NCBI GenBank assembly: GCA_027491155.1
Contig: JAIXWR010000015.1
Location: forward strand, 124,001 to 188,000
From: Verrucomicrobiaceae bacterium
GTDB taxonomy: Bacteria; Verrucomicrobiota; Verrucomicrobiia; Verrucomicrobiales; Akkermansiaceae
Reading direction: 5' to 3'
DNA length: 64,000 nucleotides
Part shown: one piece after another, positions 34,180 to 44,107 of the stretch
How the letters are laid out: every line of letters begins with the position of its first letter
Position numbering within the stretch: position 1 is the first letter of the stretch
The notes under the pieces: model-generated
Told to the model about the DNA's origin: nothing
Databases searched by the model: none
Seen by the model: the letters and a program-made list of their open reading frames with translations, nothing else
Position numbers and translations under genes: made by a program

Positions 34180-36420
34180 ATGAATCTTTCCCGCATCCGC
34201 AGCGCCGCCGTGGCGGCACTTCTCACGGCGAGTTCCCAGACCGCTTGCGCGCAGCAGGCGGATTTCGACGAGGTCGGCCGTCAGATGGCGATCATGCTGC
34301 AGAACAGCCACTTCGCGCGGCTGCCGTTCAATGAGTTGAGCCAGCGGTTCCTCGACGATTTCATCCGCGACCTCGATGCGGGGAAGGTGTATTTCACCCA
34401 GCAGGACATCGATCGCTTCAACCGCCAGTACGGCGAGAACCTCTCGGCCATGCTGCTTCAGGAGAACAGCATGGGCGCGGCGATCGACATCTACTCGACC
34501 TTCAAGAAGAGGGTCGAGGCGCGGGTCGGCGAGGCCAAGCGCTTGCTGGCGGCCGGGGAGTTCGATTTCGCGAAGAAGGAGACCTTGGAACGCAGCCGGA
34601 AGGATGCCGCCTGGCCCAAGGATGAGGCTGAGGCGATGACGCTTTGGGGCTTGCAGATCAAGGAGGCGCTGCTTTCCGAGATCCTGCGCCGCGACATGAT
34701 CGCGGAGATGGCGAAGAAGCAGGGCAAGGAGAACCCCTTGAAGGATGACAAGGACCCGAAGGAGAAAATCGCACTCCGTTACGAGCGTTTCCTTCACAGC
34801 GTGGTGCAGGACGTGGACGACGAGGACGTGGCCGCGATGTTCCTGAGCGCGGTCGCCCGTTCGTTCGATCCTCACACCGACTACATGAGCACCCGCGAAA
34901 TGGATCGCTTCCGGGACGGCATGAAGAACGAGCTGGTCGGCATCGGCGCGCTGCTCCAGGGCGAGGAAGACGGGGCCACCAAGATCATGGGGATCGTGGT
35001 CGGCGGCCCGGCCGACAAGCACGGGGTTTTGAAACTGAACGACCGCGTGGTTGCCGTGGACCCCGATGGCGACGGTCCGAGGGAGATGGTCGACATCATG
35101 TTCATGAAGATCGACAAGGTGGTCGACCTCATCCGCGGCGAACAAGGGACCCCGGTGCAATTGAAGGCGGAGCCGGCCGGCGGCCCCGCGGGCGAGACCG
35201 CGCTGATCACGATCACCCGCGACAAGGTCGCCCTTAAGGACGAGCAGGCGAGTGCCGAAATCATCCAGATGAAATCGGTCGATGGAGAGGACAAGCGGAT
35301 CGGGATCATCACCCTTCCTTCGTTCTATGCGGATTTCGACGAGGGCAAGACCCGCTGCTCGGTGGACGTCGAGCGCTTGCTTGAGAGGCTCAAGGAGGAG
35401 GGCATCGACGGATTGATGCTCGACCTCCGGAACAACGGGGGTGGCGCGCTGGAGGAGGTGCGCCGGATGACCGGGTTCTTCACCCGCCGCGGGCCGGTCG
35501 TGCAGGTCAAGAACACCTTCGGTGAGATCCAGGTGAAGGAATCCGACCGGCAGGAGCCGATTTACGACGGGCCGATGGTCGTCCTGACCGACAAGAGCAG
35601 CGCTTCCGCCAGCGAGATCCTCGCCGGTGCCCTTCAGGACAACAACCGGGCGGTGATCGTCGGCGAGTCTTCGACCTTCGGCAAGGGAACGGTCCAGCAG
35701 CCGATGGACATCGGCCGCATGCTGCCTTTCTTCAAGGCGCGCAACAAGGCGGGGACCTTGAAGGTCACGATCCAGAAATTCTACCGTCCTTCGGGCTCGT
35801 CGACCCAGAATCAGGGGGTCGTGCCGGATGTCGTGCTGACGAGCTTGGCCGATGCCCTGGAGATCGGCGAGGCTTTCCTCGACCATCCCCTGGACCACGA
35901 CATGATCCGCAAGGCGCCGGACTTCGCGCCGCTCAAGCGCGACCAGCTTTTCGTTCCGCGGCTCAAGGAGCTCAGCACCGCGCGGGTGGGGGCTTCCAAG
36001 GATTTCGCCTACGTGATCGAGGACGTGACGAAGACGAAGGCCCGCATCCGCGAGAACAAGGTTTCGCTCAACCTCGAGGAGCGGAAGAAGGAACTGGAGG
36101 AGATCGAACTCGAGCAACGGCAGCGCAACGAGGAGCGGAAGGCGCGCTTTGCGGCCGCGGAGAAGGAAGACAAGGCGAAGCTGAGCTTCTTCAAGCTGAC
36201 CTTGGACGATGTCGAGAAGGGTGGGGATCTCCGTCCCTTCGATCCGTCCAAGGAGAACGAGGAGTTCATGCGGCGCGCCAAGGATGAAACGGCGGAGCTC
36301 GACGAGACCCCGCCGTGGCCGAGCGGACTCGACCCGCACGAGCGCGAGGCGATCATGATCCTGGGCGATCTGGTGGAGATCACGAGGAACGCCCGGATGG
36401 CCGGACTGCTCGATCGCTGA
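34180..36420 (+). CDS. Carboxy-terminal processing protease Prc/Tsp (S41A)
   Basis: Periplasmic protease of 746 residues that cuts proteins from the C terminus. A signal peptide (1-24) and the tail-specific protease N-terminal domain (about 30-240) come first, then a PDZ (about 245-335) with VVGGPADKHGVLKLNDRVVAVD. The S41 core has DLRNNGGGALEEV, SSASASEIL (catalytic Ser near 474) and STFGKGTVQ (catalytic Lys near 502). A C-terminal charged helical region of about 200 residues is present, longer than in CtpA and as in Prc. The next gene (yggS) overlaps it (TGATG). Confidence 0.94.
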   Translation: MNLSRIRSAAVAALLTASSQTACAQQADFDEVGRQMAIMLQNSHFARLPFNELSQRFLDDFIRDLDAGKVYFTQQDIDRFNRQYGENLSAMLLQENSMGAAIDIYSTFKKRVEARVGEAKRLLAAGEFDFAKKETLERSRKDAAWPKDEAEAMTLWGLQIKEALLSEILRRDMIAEMAKKQGKENPLKDDKDPKEKIALRYERFLHSVVQDVDDEDVAAMFLSAVARSFDPHTDYMSTREMDRFRDGMKNELVGIGALLQGEEDGATKIMGIVVGGPADKHGVLKLNDRVVAVDPDGDGPREMVDIMFMKIDKVVDLIRGEQGTPVQLKAEPAGGPAGETALITITRDKVALKDEQASAEIIQMKSVDGEDKRIGIITLPSFYADFDEGKTRCSVDVERLLERLKEEGIDGLMLDLRNNGGGALEEVRRMTGFFTRRGPVVQVKNTFGEIQVKESDRQEPIYDGPMVVLTDKSSASASEILAGALQDNNRAVIVGESSTFGKGTVQQPMDIGRMLPFFKARNKAGTLKVTIQKFYRPSGSSTQNQGVVPDVVLTSLADALEIGEAFLDHPLDHDMIRKAPDFAPLKRDQLFVPRLKELSTARVGASKDFAYVIEDVTKTKARIRENKVSLNLEERKKELEEIELEQRQRNEERKARFAAAEKEDKAKLSFFKLTLDDVEKGGDLRPFDPSKENEEFMRRAKDETAELDETPPWPSGLDPHEREAIMILGDLVEITRNARMAGLLDR

Positions 36421-37100
36421 TGCCGGGCCTTTCCGAACGACTTGCCGGGCTGCGCGGAAGGATCGCCGGTGCCTGCCGCGACTCCGGGCGCGATCCCGGC
36501 GACGTGGAGCTTCTTGCCGTGTCGAAGACCTTTCCGGCATCGGCCGTGCAGGAGGCTTACGACGCGGGGCAGCGGGCCTTTGGCGAGAGCCGCCAGCAGG
36601 AGGCCGCGCCCAAGATCGAGGTGTTGCCGCGGGACATCCGGTGGCATTTCATCGGGGGACTGCAGCGCAACAAGGTGCGCAAGGTGCTGGGGGGATTCGA
36701 GGTCATCCATAGCGTGGATTCGCTGCGGCTGGCGGAATATCTCGACCGGGTGGCCGGCGAGGAAGGCAAGCGGCCGCGGGTTTTCCTGGAGGTCAATGTG
36801 GCGGGCGAGGCGAGCAAGGGAGGTTTCAGTCCCGAGGAATTGCTGGAAGCGGCGGGGGCCTTGCCGGATTTACGGAACGTGGAGATTTCGGGGCTGATGT
36901 CGATTCCCCCGGAAACGGATGCCCGCCGCTGGTTTGCGGCGACCCGCGAGTTGCGGGACCGATTGGAGAAGGAGTCGGGGCTCGGGCTGCCTGGGCTGAG
37001 CATGGGCATGAGCGGTGATTTCGAGGATGCCGTCCGGGAGGGCTCCACCATCGTGCGGGTCGGCTCCGCGCTTTTCGGCCAGCGGGAATATCCGGAATGA
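36420..37100 (+). CDS. YggS-family pyridoxal phosphate homeostasis protein
   Basis: A 226-residue PLP-binding protein (COG0325) that helps balance vitamin B6 levels. LLAVSKTFPA carries the PLP lysine, HFIGGLQRNKV and HSVDSLRLAEYL are conserved, and LSMGMSGDFEDAVREGST binds the phosphate. The ATG at 36420 overlaps the Prc stop (TGATG). It overlaps the next gene at ATGA (37097), so the three are one transcription unit. Confidence 0.93.
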   Translation: MPGLSERLAGLRGRIAGACRDSGRDPGDVELLAVSKTFPASAVQEAYDAGQRAFGESRQQEAAPKIEVLPRDIRWHFIGGLQRNKVRKVLGGFEVIHSVDSLRLAEYLDRVAGEEGKRPRVFLEVNVAGEASKGGFSPEELLEAAGALPDLRNVEISGLMSIPPETDARRWFAATRELRDRLEKESGLGLPGLSMGMSGDFEDAVREGSTIVRVGSALFGQREYPE

Positions 37101-37399
37101 GCAGGTTGGAACAGGCGGTGGTGATCGGGGAGGAACTCGCGCTCGCGTTCGAGGGCGGGGAGGAGATCTATCTGAAGCTCGAACTCCTGAGGCGGGCCTG
37201 CCCTTGCGCGGCTTGCCAAGGCGAGCCGGATGCCCTCGGCCGGGTGCTCCGTCCGGTGCCGCAGGTCGGCGCGCGGGGATTCTCCCTGTTGCGCTGCGAA
37301 GCGGTGGGCGGCTATGCGCTCCAGCTTTTCTGGGCGGACGGCCATTCGACGGGGATCTATTCCTTCGATTACCTGCGGAAACTCGCCGCCCTCGGGTGA
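37097..37399 (+). CDS. DUF971-domain protein
   Basis: A 100-residue protein with the DUF971/GBBH-like N-terminal domain. It has the CPCAACQGE motif (two Cys near 36-41 plus the following Cys, a likely zinc or Fe-S site), the LEL-RRACPC order, and GGYALQLFWADGHSTGIYSFDYLR, the closing signature. The family has been linked with Fe-S cluster scaffolds in other bacteria, but its reaction is unknown. It is coupled to yggS (ATGA overlap). Confidence 0.88.
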   Translation: MSRLEQAVVIGEELALAFEGGEEIYLKLELLRRACPCAACQGEPDALGRVLRPVPQVGARGFSLLRCEAVGGYALQLFWADGHSTGIYSFDYLRKLAALG

Positions 37400-37594
37400 T
37401 GGAGGTCGCGGGCACGGCCGGGCCTGCCGCGGTTCGCTCCGGACCGCCATCGATTTTTTCCGGGAAATCCGCCAAGGAAGGGCGTGCAGCGACGTCATGC
37501 TGCCGGTCGATCATGTCCGATGCCCCTTCGGTTTCCGTTGCCGGAGTGGTAGCGGCGGCGTCCGACCGAATTCCGACCCTTTGAGCAAGCCCCG

Positions 37595-38122
37595 ATGTCC
37601 GCCCTGTCCCCCGAACCCTCGGATGAATGGTTGCTCGGCGCCTTGGAGCGCTACGAGAAGCCGCTTCTCAAATACGCGCTGGGGCTTTGCGGCGACCGGG
37701 AGCTGTCGCGCGACACCGTGCAGGACACTTTTCTCAAGCTGGCGGCCGAGTCGCGGGAAGAGCGGCCCCAGAACCTTCCCGCCTGGTTGTTCAGCGTTTG
37801 CAGGAACCGGCTGATCGATGTCCGCCGCAAGCAGTTCCGTCTGGTCCCGCTGGAAGACGGGCACCTGGAACAGGAACACGACGGGGTGCCGGCGCCCTCG
37901 GCGAGGATCGAGGCGAGCGAGCAGGCGGCATCGTTGCTGCGGATGGTGGACTCGCTTCCGGAGCGGGAGCGCGAACTGGTCCGCCTGAAATTCCAAGCCG
38001 GGCTCAGCTACCGCGAGATCAGCCACATCACGGGGATCACGGAGGGGCATGTCGGCTACCTGCTGCACCATGCGGTGAAGTCGATGCGCGACCAGTGGCG
38101 AAAGGAGGGCCACGAGCGATGA
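37595..38122 (+). CDS. ECF-type RNA polymerase sigma factor
   Basis: A 175-residue sigma factor with region 2 (ALGLCGDRELSRDTVQDTFLKLA), including NLPAWLFSVCRNRLIDVRRKQ, and region 4 (LVRLKFQAGLSYREISHITG, then VGYLLHHAVKSMR). It would direct RNA polymerase to a small set of promoters. The ATG overlap (ATGA at 38119) with the following large gene is typical of a sigma factor and its own regulator. This is the key pairing of the region. Confidence 0.93.
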   Translation: MSALSPEPSDEWLLGALERYEKPLLKYALGLCGDRELSRDTVQDTFLKLAAESREERPQNLPAWLFSVCRNRLIDVRRKQFRLVPLEDGHLEQEHDGVPAPSARIEASEQAASLLRMVDSLPERERELVRLKFQAGLSYREISHITGITEGHVGYLLHHAVKSMRDQWRKEGHER

Positions 38123-40083
38123 AAGAGCCGGGCGATGCCGATGCATTCGAGCGGCTGCTGGCGGAATCGCTCGATCCGGGCGAGATCGGATTCCGCGCCG
38201 ACGAAAAGGAAGAGATCCTGGCGACCGCCGGGTTCATGGATTTGCTGGCCCGGGCGCTGGATCCCGGGGAGATCTCCTTCGACGAAGAGCGGCGGCGCGA
38301 ATTGGTCGCCCGGCTGACGCTCGGGGTGAAGGAAGAGGAAGTCACGGCATGGGCGCTCGGGGAGCTGGAGAAGGGACGACGCGATGGCTTGGAGCGGCGG
38401 ATGGCGGCCGATGAGGCGATGAGGCTCGAGGCGCTGGCGATCCGGAACTTCTGCAACCGCGCCCAGCTGTTGCTTCCTCCCGTTCCGGTGCCGGGCTGGT
38501 GGGAGAAGCGGCGCTTGCGCAGGATGTTTTCCGGGAGCCGGGCCGATAGCCGCTTGCTATGGCTGGCGGGAGCGGCGGCGGTGGCCATGGCGCTGACCTT
38601 GTTCCAGAGACCGGTGGCTCCCGTGGTGCCGGACCGCGTCGTTTCCGGCGTCGGGGAGCAACCGGAATCCGGCAGCGTGACCGCCGCCTTGTCCGGCGCT
38701 GGCCGGACGGTGGGAAGCGGGAAGGAGAACTCGCAGGACCTGCCGGGGATTCAGCCGACGGCCCGGGGAACGGTTCGTCCGGGGCCGGCCGTTCCGTTGA
38801 CCTTTGCGGAGCTGCCGCCGGCAGAGGAGGAGCCCGCCTTTTCTTTCGAGGAAGCCCCGGAGCCGCCGTCGATGGCCACGGAGTTCACCGGCCGGCCGGT
38901 GGATCTGGAGCAGCTCTTTGCTTTCCGGCCCGCAGACCGCGCCGGAAGCCCGCGATGGGAGCAGGGGGCGACGACCCGGGAGATCGAGTCCGATCCGGTC
39001 TTGCTCGCCAGCCTGGAGGGCAGCTCGCCGATCCAGAACCCCCGGTGGACTTCGGGCGGCCGGGAGCTGGTCGAGACGGCGTTCGCGATTGCCCGTGCCA
39101 ACGGGGTGGATGCGGATCCGGACGGCGATCCGGATACCGGGCCGGAGGTGGGAGCGAACGAGGGGGCTGCGGCGGCGCCGGAACCGGGCTCGCTCGTGCT
39201 CTCGCAGTCCCAGCCCTATCTTCTGTCCGCCCTGCTGCGCGGTCCGGTGTCCGGAAGGCCGGATCTTTCGGGGGCGGGCGAGGGAATCTGGATGTCCGCG
39301 GATTTCCAGACGATGGACCTCAATCTGCCTTCCGGAAAAGGCGGGGTGGAATCGGACTCGTGGCGGATCGAGGCCGGGATGTCCTGGCTGCTTTCGCCGT
39401 CCTGGCAAGCCGGCGTGTCGGTCGCGGGGATCGATTCGCGCTTCGAGGTGCCCGGGTTCGGGAGCGTGGACGCCGAAGGCGCGGCCTTGTCCTGGTCGCT
39501 GGACTGGCGCAAGGACGGCTATCACGCGGCGCTGACCCATACCTTCGGCGCCTTCGATCAGGACCTGCGGCGGACGAGCGGCGGGGTGATGCAGCCGGCG
39601 GATCAGGATGCCACGGCGCAACTGCTTTCGCTGTGGTTTTCCCGCGAATTCGAAGCGGGTGCATGGGTCCATGGACCGGTGGCGGGATTGGAAGGCTCGT
39701 GGGGCTCGCTGGAAGGATATCAGGAACCTTTCCCCGGAGGAACGGGCATGGCGGGGCGGGATTTCGGGCTGATGACCTCGCTGGTCGGCTGGCAGTTGGC
39801 CGGGCACCATGAAACGGCGGCCGGCGACTGGATGCCGCACGCGGTCGTGGGCTGGCGGCACCGGGCGGTCCTGGCGGATGCCGCCATGTTCCAGAGCGGT
39901 CCGGCGGGGAATTTCGCGGTGGAGCCGGTGCTGCCGGAGCGCGATTCCCTGCTGCTTGAAGGAGGCCTGCGCTGGGTGCCGCCGGGCGGGCGGCTGGTTT
40001 TCGACGCGGTTTCCAGCACCGAGTGGCGGGACGGCGGGGATTCGGAAAACAGCCTTTTTCTCAAGCTCCGCCTTCAATTTTGA
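38119..40083 (+). CDS. Anti-sigma-like / transmembrane / autotransporter-barrel fusion protein
   Basis: A 654-residue protein not matched to a described family. Residues 1-140 are charged and helical. They hold two imperfect copies of a motif (LLAESLDPGEIGF and LLARALDPGEISF, about 29 residues apart) and end in a basic stretch (EKRRLRRM). A single hydrophobic segment follows (about 146-162, LLWLAGAAAVAMALTLF). Residues 163-375 are Pro/Glu/Ser-rich and unstructured. Residues about 385-654 have amphipathic strands (SWRIEAGMSWLLSPSWQAGV) and end in LFLKLRLQF, as in autotransporter barrels. The cytosol-membrane-periplasm-outer membrane order is inferred. Confidence 0.75.
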   Translation: MKEPGDADAFERLLAESLDPGEIGFRADEKEEILATAGFMDLLARALDPGEISFDEERRRELVARLTLGVKEEEVTAWALGELEKGRRDGLERRMAADEAMRLEALAIRNFCNRAQLLLPPVPVPGWWEKRRLRRMFSGSRADSRLLWLAGAAAVAMALTLFQRPVAPVVPDRVVSGVGEQPESGSVTAALSGAGRTVGSGKENSQDLPGIQPTARGTVRPGPAVPLTFAELPPAEEEPAFSFEEAPEPPSMATEFTGRPVDLEQLFAFRPADRAGSPRWEQGATTREIESDPVLLASLEGSSPIQNPRWTSGGRELVETAFAIARANGVDADPDGDPDTGPEVGANEGAAAAPEPGSLVLSQSQPYLLSALLRGPVSGRPDLSGAGEGIWMSADFQTMDLNLPSGKGGVESDSWRIEAGMSWLLSPSWQAGVSVAGIDSRFEVPGFGSVDAEGAALSWSLDWRKDGYHAALTHTFGAFDQDLRRTSGGVMQPADQDATAQLLSLWFSREFEAGAWVHGPVAGLEGSWGSLEGYQEPFPGGTGMAGRDFGLMTSLVGWQLAGHHETAAGDWMPHAVVGWRHRAVLADAAMFQSGPAGNFAVEPVLPERDSLLLEGGLRWVPPGGRLVFDAVSSTEWRDGGDSENSLFLKLRLQF

Positions 40084-40178
40084 GCCCGCGCGTTTTTTTT
40101 CCAAGGACCATGCCCCATCCCCGTCATGCTTTGCGAGCCGGACGATCCCGGCCTGAAATTCCTCCCTCAACGAACCCC

Positions 40179-41021
40179 ATGAAGCCAACCCTGCTCCTGT
40201 CCGCCTTCCTGATCGCCTGTGGCACCCGCCCGGTTTTCTCGCAGGAATCCGTGTTCATCCTGCCTTTCGTCCCGGTCGAGAAAGAAGTCCCGGCAGACGA
40301 AGAGCCCGGCGAAGAGGAAAGCACCGGCGAGGAGTCGGGCGACGAGGGCGAGGTTCCCGAGATCATCGAGGACCCGGCACCGGACAACTGGTTCCCCGGC
40401 GGCTGGGATCCCGACTGGGTGAAGCGCGGCGACGACCCGAACGTGATTTTCTACACCACCGGTGGCGTTGACGAAGACCCGGTGCTCGATCCGCACGACG
40501 AGGCGATCGAGATCGACCCGGTGATCTATCAGACCGGTGTTCCCGCCGCGCCGAAGCAGTCGCGCAAGGCGAAGAAGGCGGCGCTGGCGGCCGACATCGC
40601 CGACGGTTGCGCGGTGACCTTCGAGGAACTGGATGCCGACGACAGCGGCAGCCTGGACGCCGCGGAATTCTCGGTCCGCCGCCCCGGCGCGGCGAAGGCG
40701 AACACGAAGGCCTTCCGCCGCGCGGACAAGAACCGCAACGGCCTCCTTTCCCTCGCCGAGTTCAAGAACAAGGGTTCCGTGCCGCTGGTCATGCCCGCCT
40801 CGCTCGACGTGCTCGAGGCCCACGACGCCCGGCTTTCCTTCAACGCGCTGGACTTCGACGGCAACGGCTTCCTGACCTTCGGTGAATTCACCTCCGTCCT
40901 GCGGCCCTCCGGTCCGGGCGTGCTCGAAGCGATCTTCGGCGAGGCCGACCGAAACGGCGACGGCAAGATCAGCTTTGCCGAATACACCCACCGCCAGGTC
41001 CGCCCGGCGGGGGTGGAGTGA
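40179..41021 (+). CDS. Secreted EF-hand protein
   Basis: A 280-residue protein with a signal peptide (1-21, cut after VFS). An acidic low-complexity part (32-75, rich in Glu, Asp and Pro) is followed by four EF-hand calcium loops: DADDSGSLDAAEF, DKNRNGLLSLAEF, DFDGNGFLTFGEF and DRNGDGKISFAEY. All have the 1/3/5/12 acidic or polar pattern. It probably binds calcium outside the inner membrane. It lies 95 bases after the barrel fusion and is followed by a terminator. Confidence 0.86.
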   Translation: MKPTLLLSAFLIACGTRPVFSQESVFILPFVPVEKEVPADEEPGEEESTGEESGDEGEVPEIIEDPAPDNWFPGGWDPDWVKRGDDPNVIFYTTGGVDEDPVLDPHDEAIEIDPVIYQTGVPAAPKQSRKAKKAALAADIADGCAVTFEELDADDSGSLDAAEFSVRRPGAAKANTKAFRRADKNRNGLLSLAEFKNKGSVPLVMPASLDVLEAHDARLSFNALDFDGNGFLTFGEFTSVLRPSGPGVLEAIFGEADRNGDGKISFAEYTHRQVRPAGVE

Positions 41022-41042
41022 TTTGTGGGTTGCTCTTGGCAC

Positions 41043-41074
41043 AGGCCGCTTCCTTCCGGGGAAGCGGCCTTTTT
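41043..41074 (+). terminator. Rho-independent terminator
   Basis: A 9-bp stem AGGCCGCTT (41043-41051) and AAGCGGCCT (41062-41070), then TTTTG. It follows the EF-hand gene and closes the group of genes that begins at the sigma factor. Confidence 0.88.
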
Positions 41075-41157
41075 GTTTCCGTGGAGAATGGCCCCGAGGG
41101 CCCGCAATCTTGACGCGATTTGTCGTTAGTCCAAGCTTCCAGCATTCAACATCCGCC

Positions 41158-41517
41158 ATGAAGGCTTGCATCCTCGCTACAATCCTTCTCCCCACCGTCC
41201 TTCCTTCCGCCGCCGGCGAATCTACGGTCGAAGAATTCGAGGCGCGGGCGGTGAATCAGGAAGAGTCGGCGGAAAAACTCACCAAGCTGCCCGCATGGCC
41301 GGCAGATGAGAAGACGGGAGTGGCGAAGGACGAGATCATCATCCTCGTGAAGGCGGATGGTGGAATCGTGGTGGAGGGAAGGCGGTTCAACCTCGAGGGT
41401 TTGAGGATTCTCCTCAAGCAACGGGCGGATCTTCCCGGAAAGCCGAACGTGAAAATCCGCGGAGACGCGAAGGTCAGCTACCAGCGGATCGCCGAAGTGA
41501 TTGAGGCTTGCCGGTAG
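41158..41517 (+). CDS. Free-standing ExbD/TolR-like periplasmic domain
   Basis: A 119-residue protein with a cleavable-type signal peptide (1-18) in place of the usual ExbD transmembrane helix. Residues about 55-118 match the ExbD/TolR periplasmic domain, with ILVKADGGIVVEGRRF and VKIRGDAKVSYQRIAEVIEAC. No exbB, tolQ or tonB gene is adjacent. It may compete with or assist a true ExbD or act as a soluble partner (inferred). Weak family similarity, so moderate confidence. Confidence 0.68.
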   Translation: MKACILATILLPTVLPSAAGESTVEEFEARAVNQEESAEKLTKLPAWPADEKTGVAKDEIIILVKADGGIVVEGRRFNLEGLRILLKQRADLPGKPNVKIRGDAKVSYQRIAEVIEACR

Positions 41518-41674
41518 ACCGGTTCGGCGGAGCATTCGCTTGGGGGCCGGGTAAAGCGCTGGACGGGTTGGCCACGGCGGCGTGACGAGCTTTCGTCGCC
41601 CGGAGAAGAGCCTGGCCCGTTGGTTGCGGCCGTGGATACCCCCGACGCAAGCCGGCTCCCTATGGGAATCGGAC

Positions 41675-41714
41675 TTGACGCTCGTAGCGGTTGGCTACAA
41701 TTTTGTGCTACAAT
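41675..41714 (+). promoter_or_regulatory. Putative promoter and operator of the toxin-antitoxin pair
   Basis: TTGACG (41675-41680) and TACAAT (41696-41701) resemble the -35 and -10 boxes with a 15-base spacer, which is short. GCTACAAT occurs twice, at 41694-41701 and 41707-41714, the second ending inside the antitoxin start codon. Such repeated sites are typical operators for an antitoxin repressor. Seen: the repeats. Inferred: autoregulation. Confidence 0.45.
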
Positions 41715-41964
41715 GAAGGTCGCGACGGTCCGAGATCTGAGGAACCACTACAAAAGCGTTTTGCGGTGGGTCAGTGCCGGGGAAGATGTGCTCATCACCC
41801 AACGGGGCGTCGTCATCGCCAGGCTGAGCCCGGAAAGCGCCCAGACGGCTCAAGTGATCGACTGGGCATCCAGCCCCGAAGTGCTGCGGGACCGCAGCGG
41901 GGATCCCGTTTTGAGTGCCGAGCAATCGGCCGAGATTCTTGCGGAGGCTGGCGGCCGATGGTGA
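41713..41964 (+). CDS. Phd/YefM-type antitoxin
   Basis: An 83-residue antitoxin. MKVATVRDLRNHYKSVLRWVSAGEDVLIT and RGVVIARLSP are the Phd/YefM N-terminal DNA-binding pattern (x-TV-x-DLRNH, then GEDVLITQRG). The C-terminal part, EVLRDRSGDPVLSAEQSAEILAE, would neutralise the toxin. It overlaps the PIN-domain toxin by 7 bases. The start at 41713 fits the family; the longer in-frame extension overlaps the putative promoter. Confidence 0.85.
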   Translation: MKVATVRDLRNHYKSVLRWVSAGEDVLITQRGVVIARLSPESAQTAQVIDWASSPEVLRDRSGDPVLSAEQSAEILAEAGGRW

Positions 41965-42392
41965 TCGCCTGTGATACCAGCTTCCTCTTTTCACTCTACG
42001 GAAGCGATGCGAATAGCCAAAAGGCGGTGGTCTGGTCGGCCCGAAACACGAGGCCGCTCCACCTCAACAGCCTGACTCATTTCGAGTTCGGGAATGCCTT
42101 GAGGTTTTCCGAGTTCCGAAAGGCCATCCCGGCGGGTTACGCTGCCCGGTATTGGGCTGGATTCGAGGCTGCCATCGCTCAAGGCCGGTTGATCGTTGCC
42201 ACCTCCAATCTCGCCGATGTGGTCGACGAGGCCAGGCGCCTGTCCTCCCTGCGCACGCTCGCAGGAGGTCACCGGGGATTCGATATCCTCCATGTGGCAA
42301 GCGCCCTGAAAATGAATGCGACCCATTTCCTCACCTTCGACGGGAACCAGCGGAAGCTCGCCGAGGAAGAAGGTCTGGTGGTGCCGGTATGA
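41958..42392 (+). CDS. PIN-domain toxin (VapC-like)
   Basis: A 144-residue RNase toxin. Acidic PIN residues are Asp6 (VIACDTSFLFSLY), Glu43 (HFEFGNAL), and the Asp of RGFDILHVASAL near 108, with FLTFDGNQRKLA at the end. It would cleave RNA, and in this family often tRNA. Pairing with a Phd/YefM-type antitoxin rather than the usual VapB is less common. The overlap with the antitoxin (41958-41964) indicates coupled translation. Confidence 0.88.
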   Translation: MVIACDTSFLFSLYGSDANSQKAVVWSARNTRPLHLNSLTHFEFGNALRFSEFRKAIPAGYAARYWAGFEAAIAQGRLIVATSNLADVVDEARRLSSLRTLAGGHRGFDILHVASALKMNATHFLTFDGNQRKLAEEEGLVVPV

Positions 42393-42428
42393 TTGGCCAA
42401 AGCACCGGCTTCTTCGTTCGGTGACTCG

Positions 42429-44057
<1,629 letters not shown>

Positions 44058-44107
44058 GGCGGGGGTGTAGGGGACTCGGCGACCCGGGGCAAGACCCAAG
44101 GCGGAGG

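Noticed and set aside
33790-36540. 916-codon frame opposite the Prc protease gene
   Set aside because: It is the antisense of a well-supported protease gene with all motifs. The translation is Arg/Leu/His-rich, with no domain.
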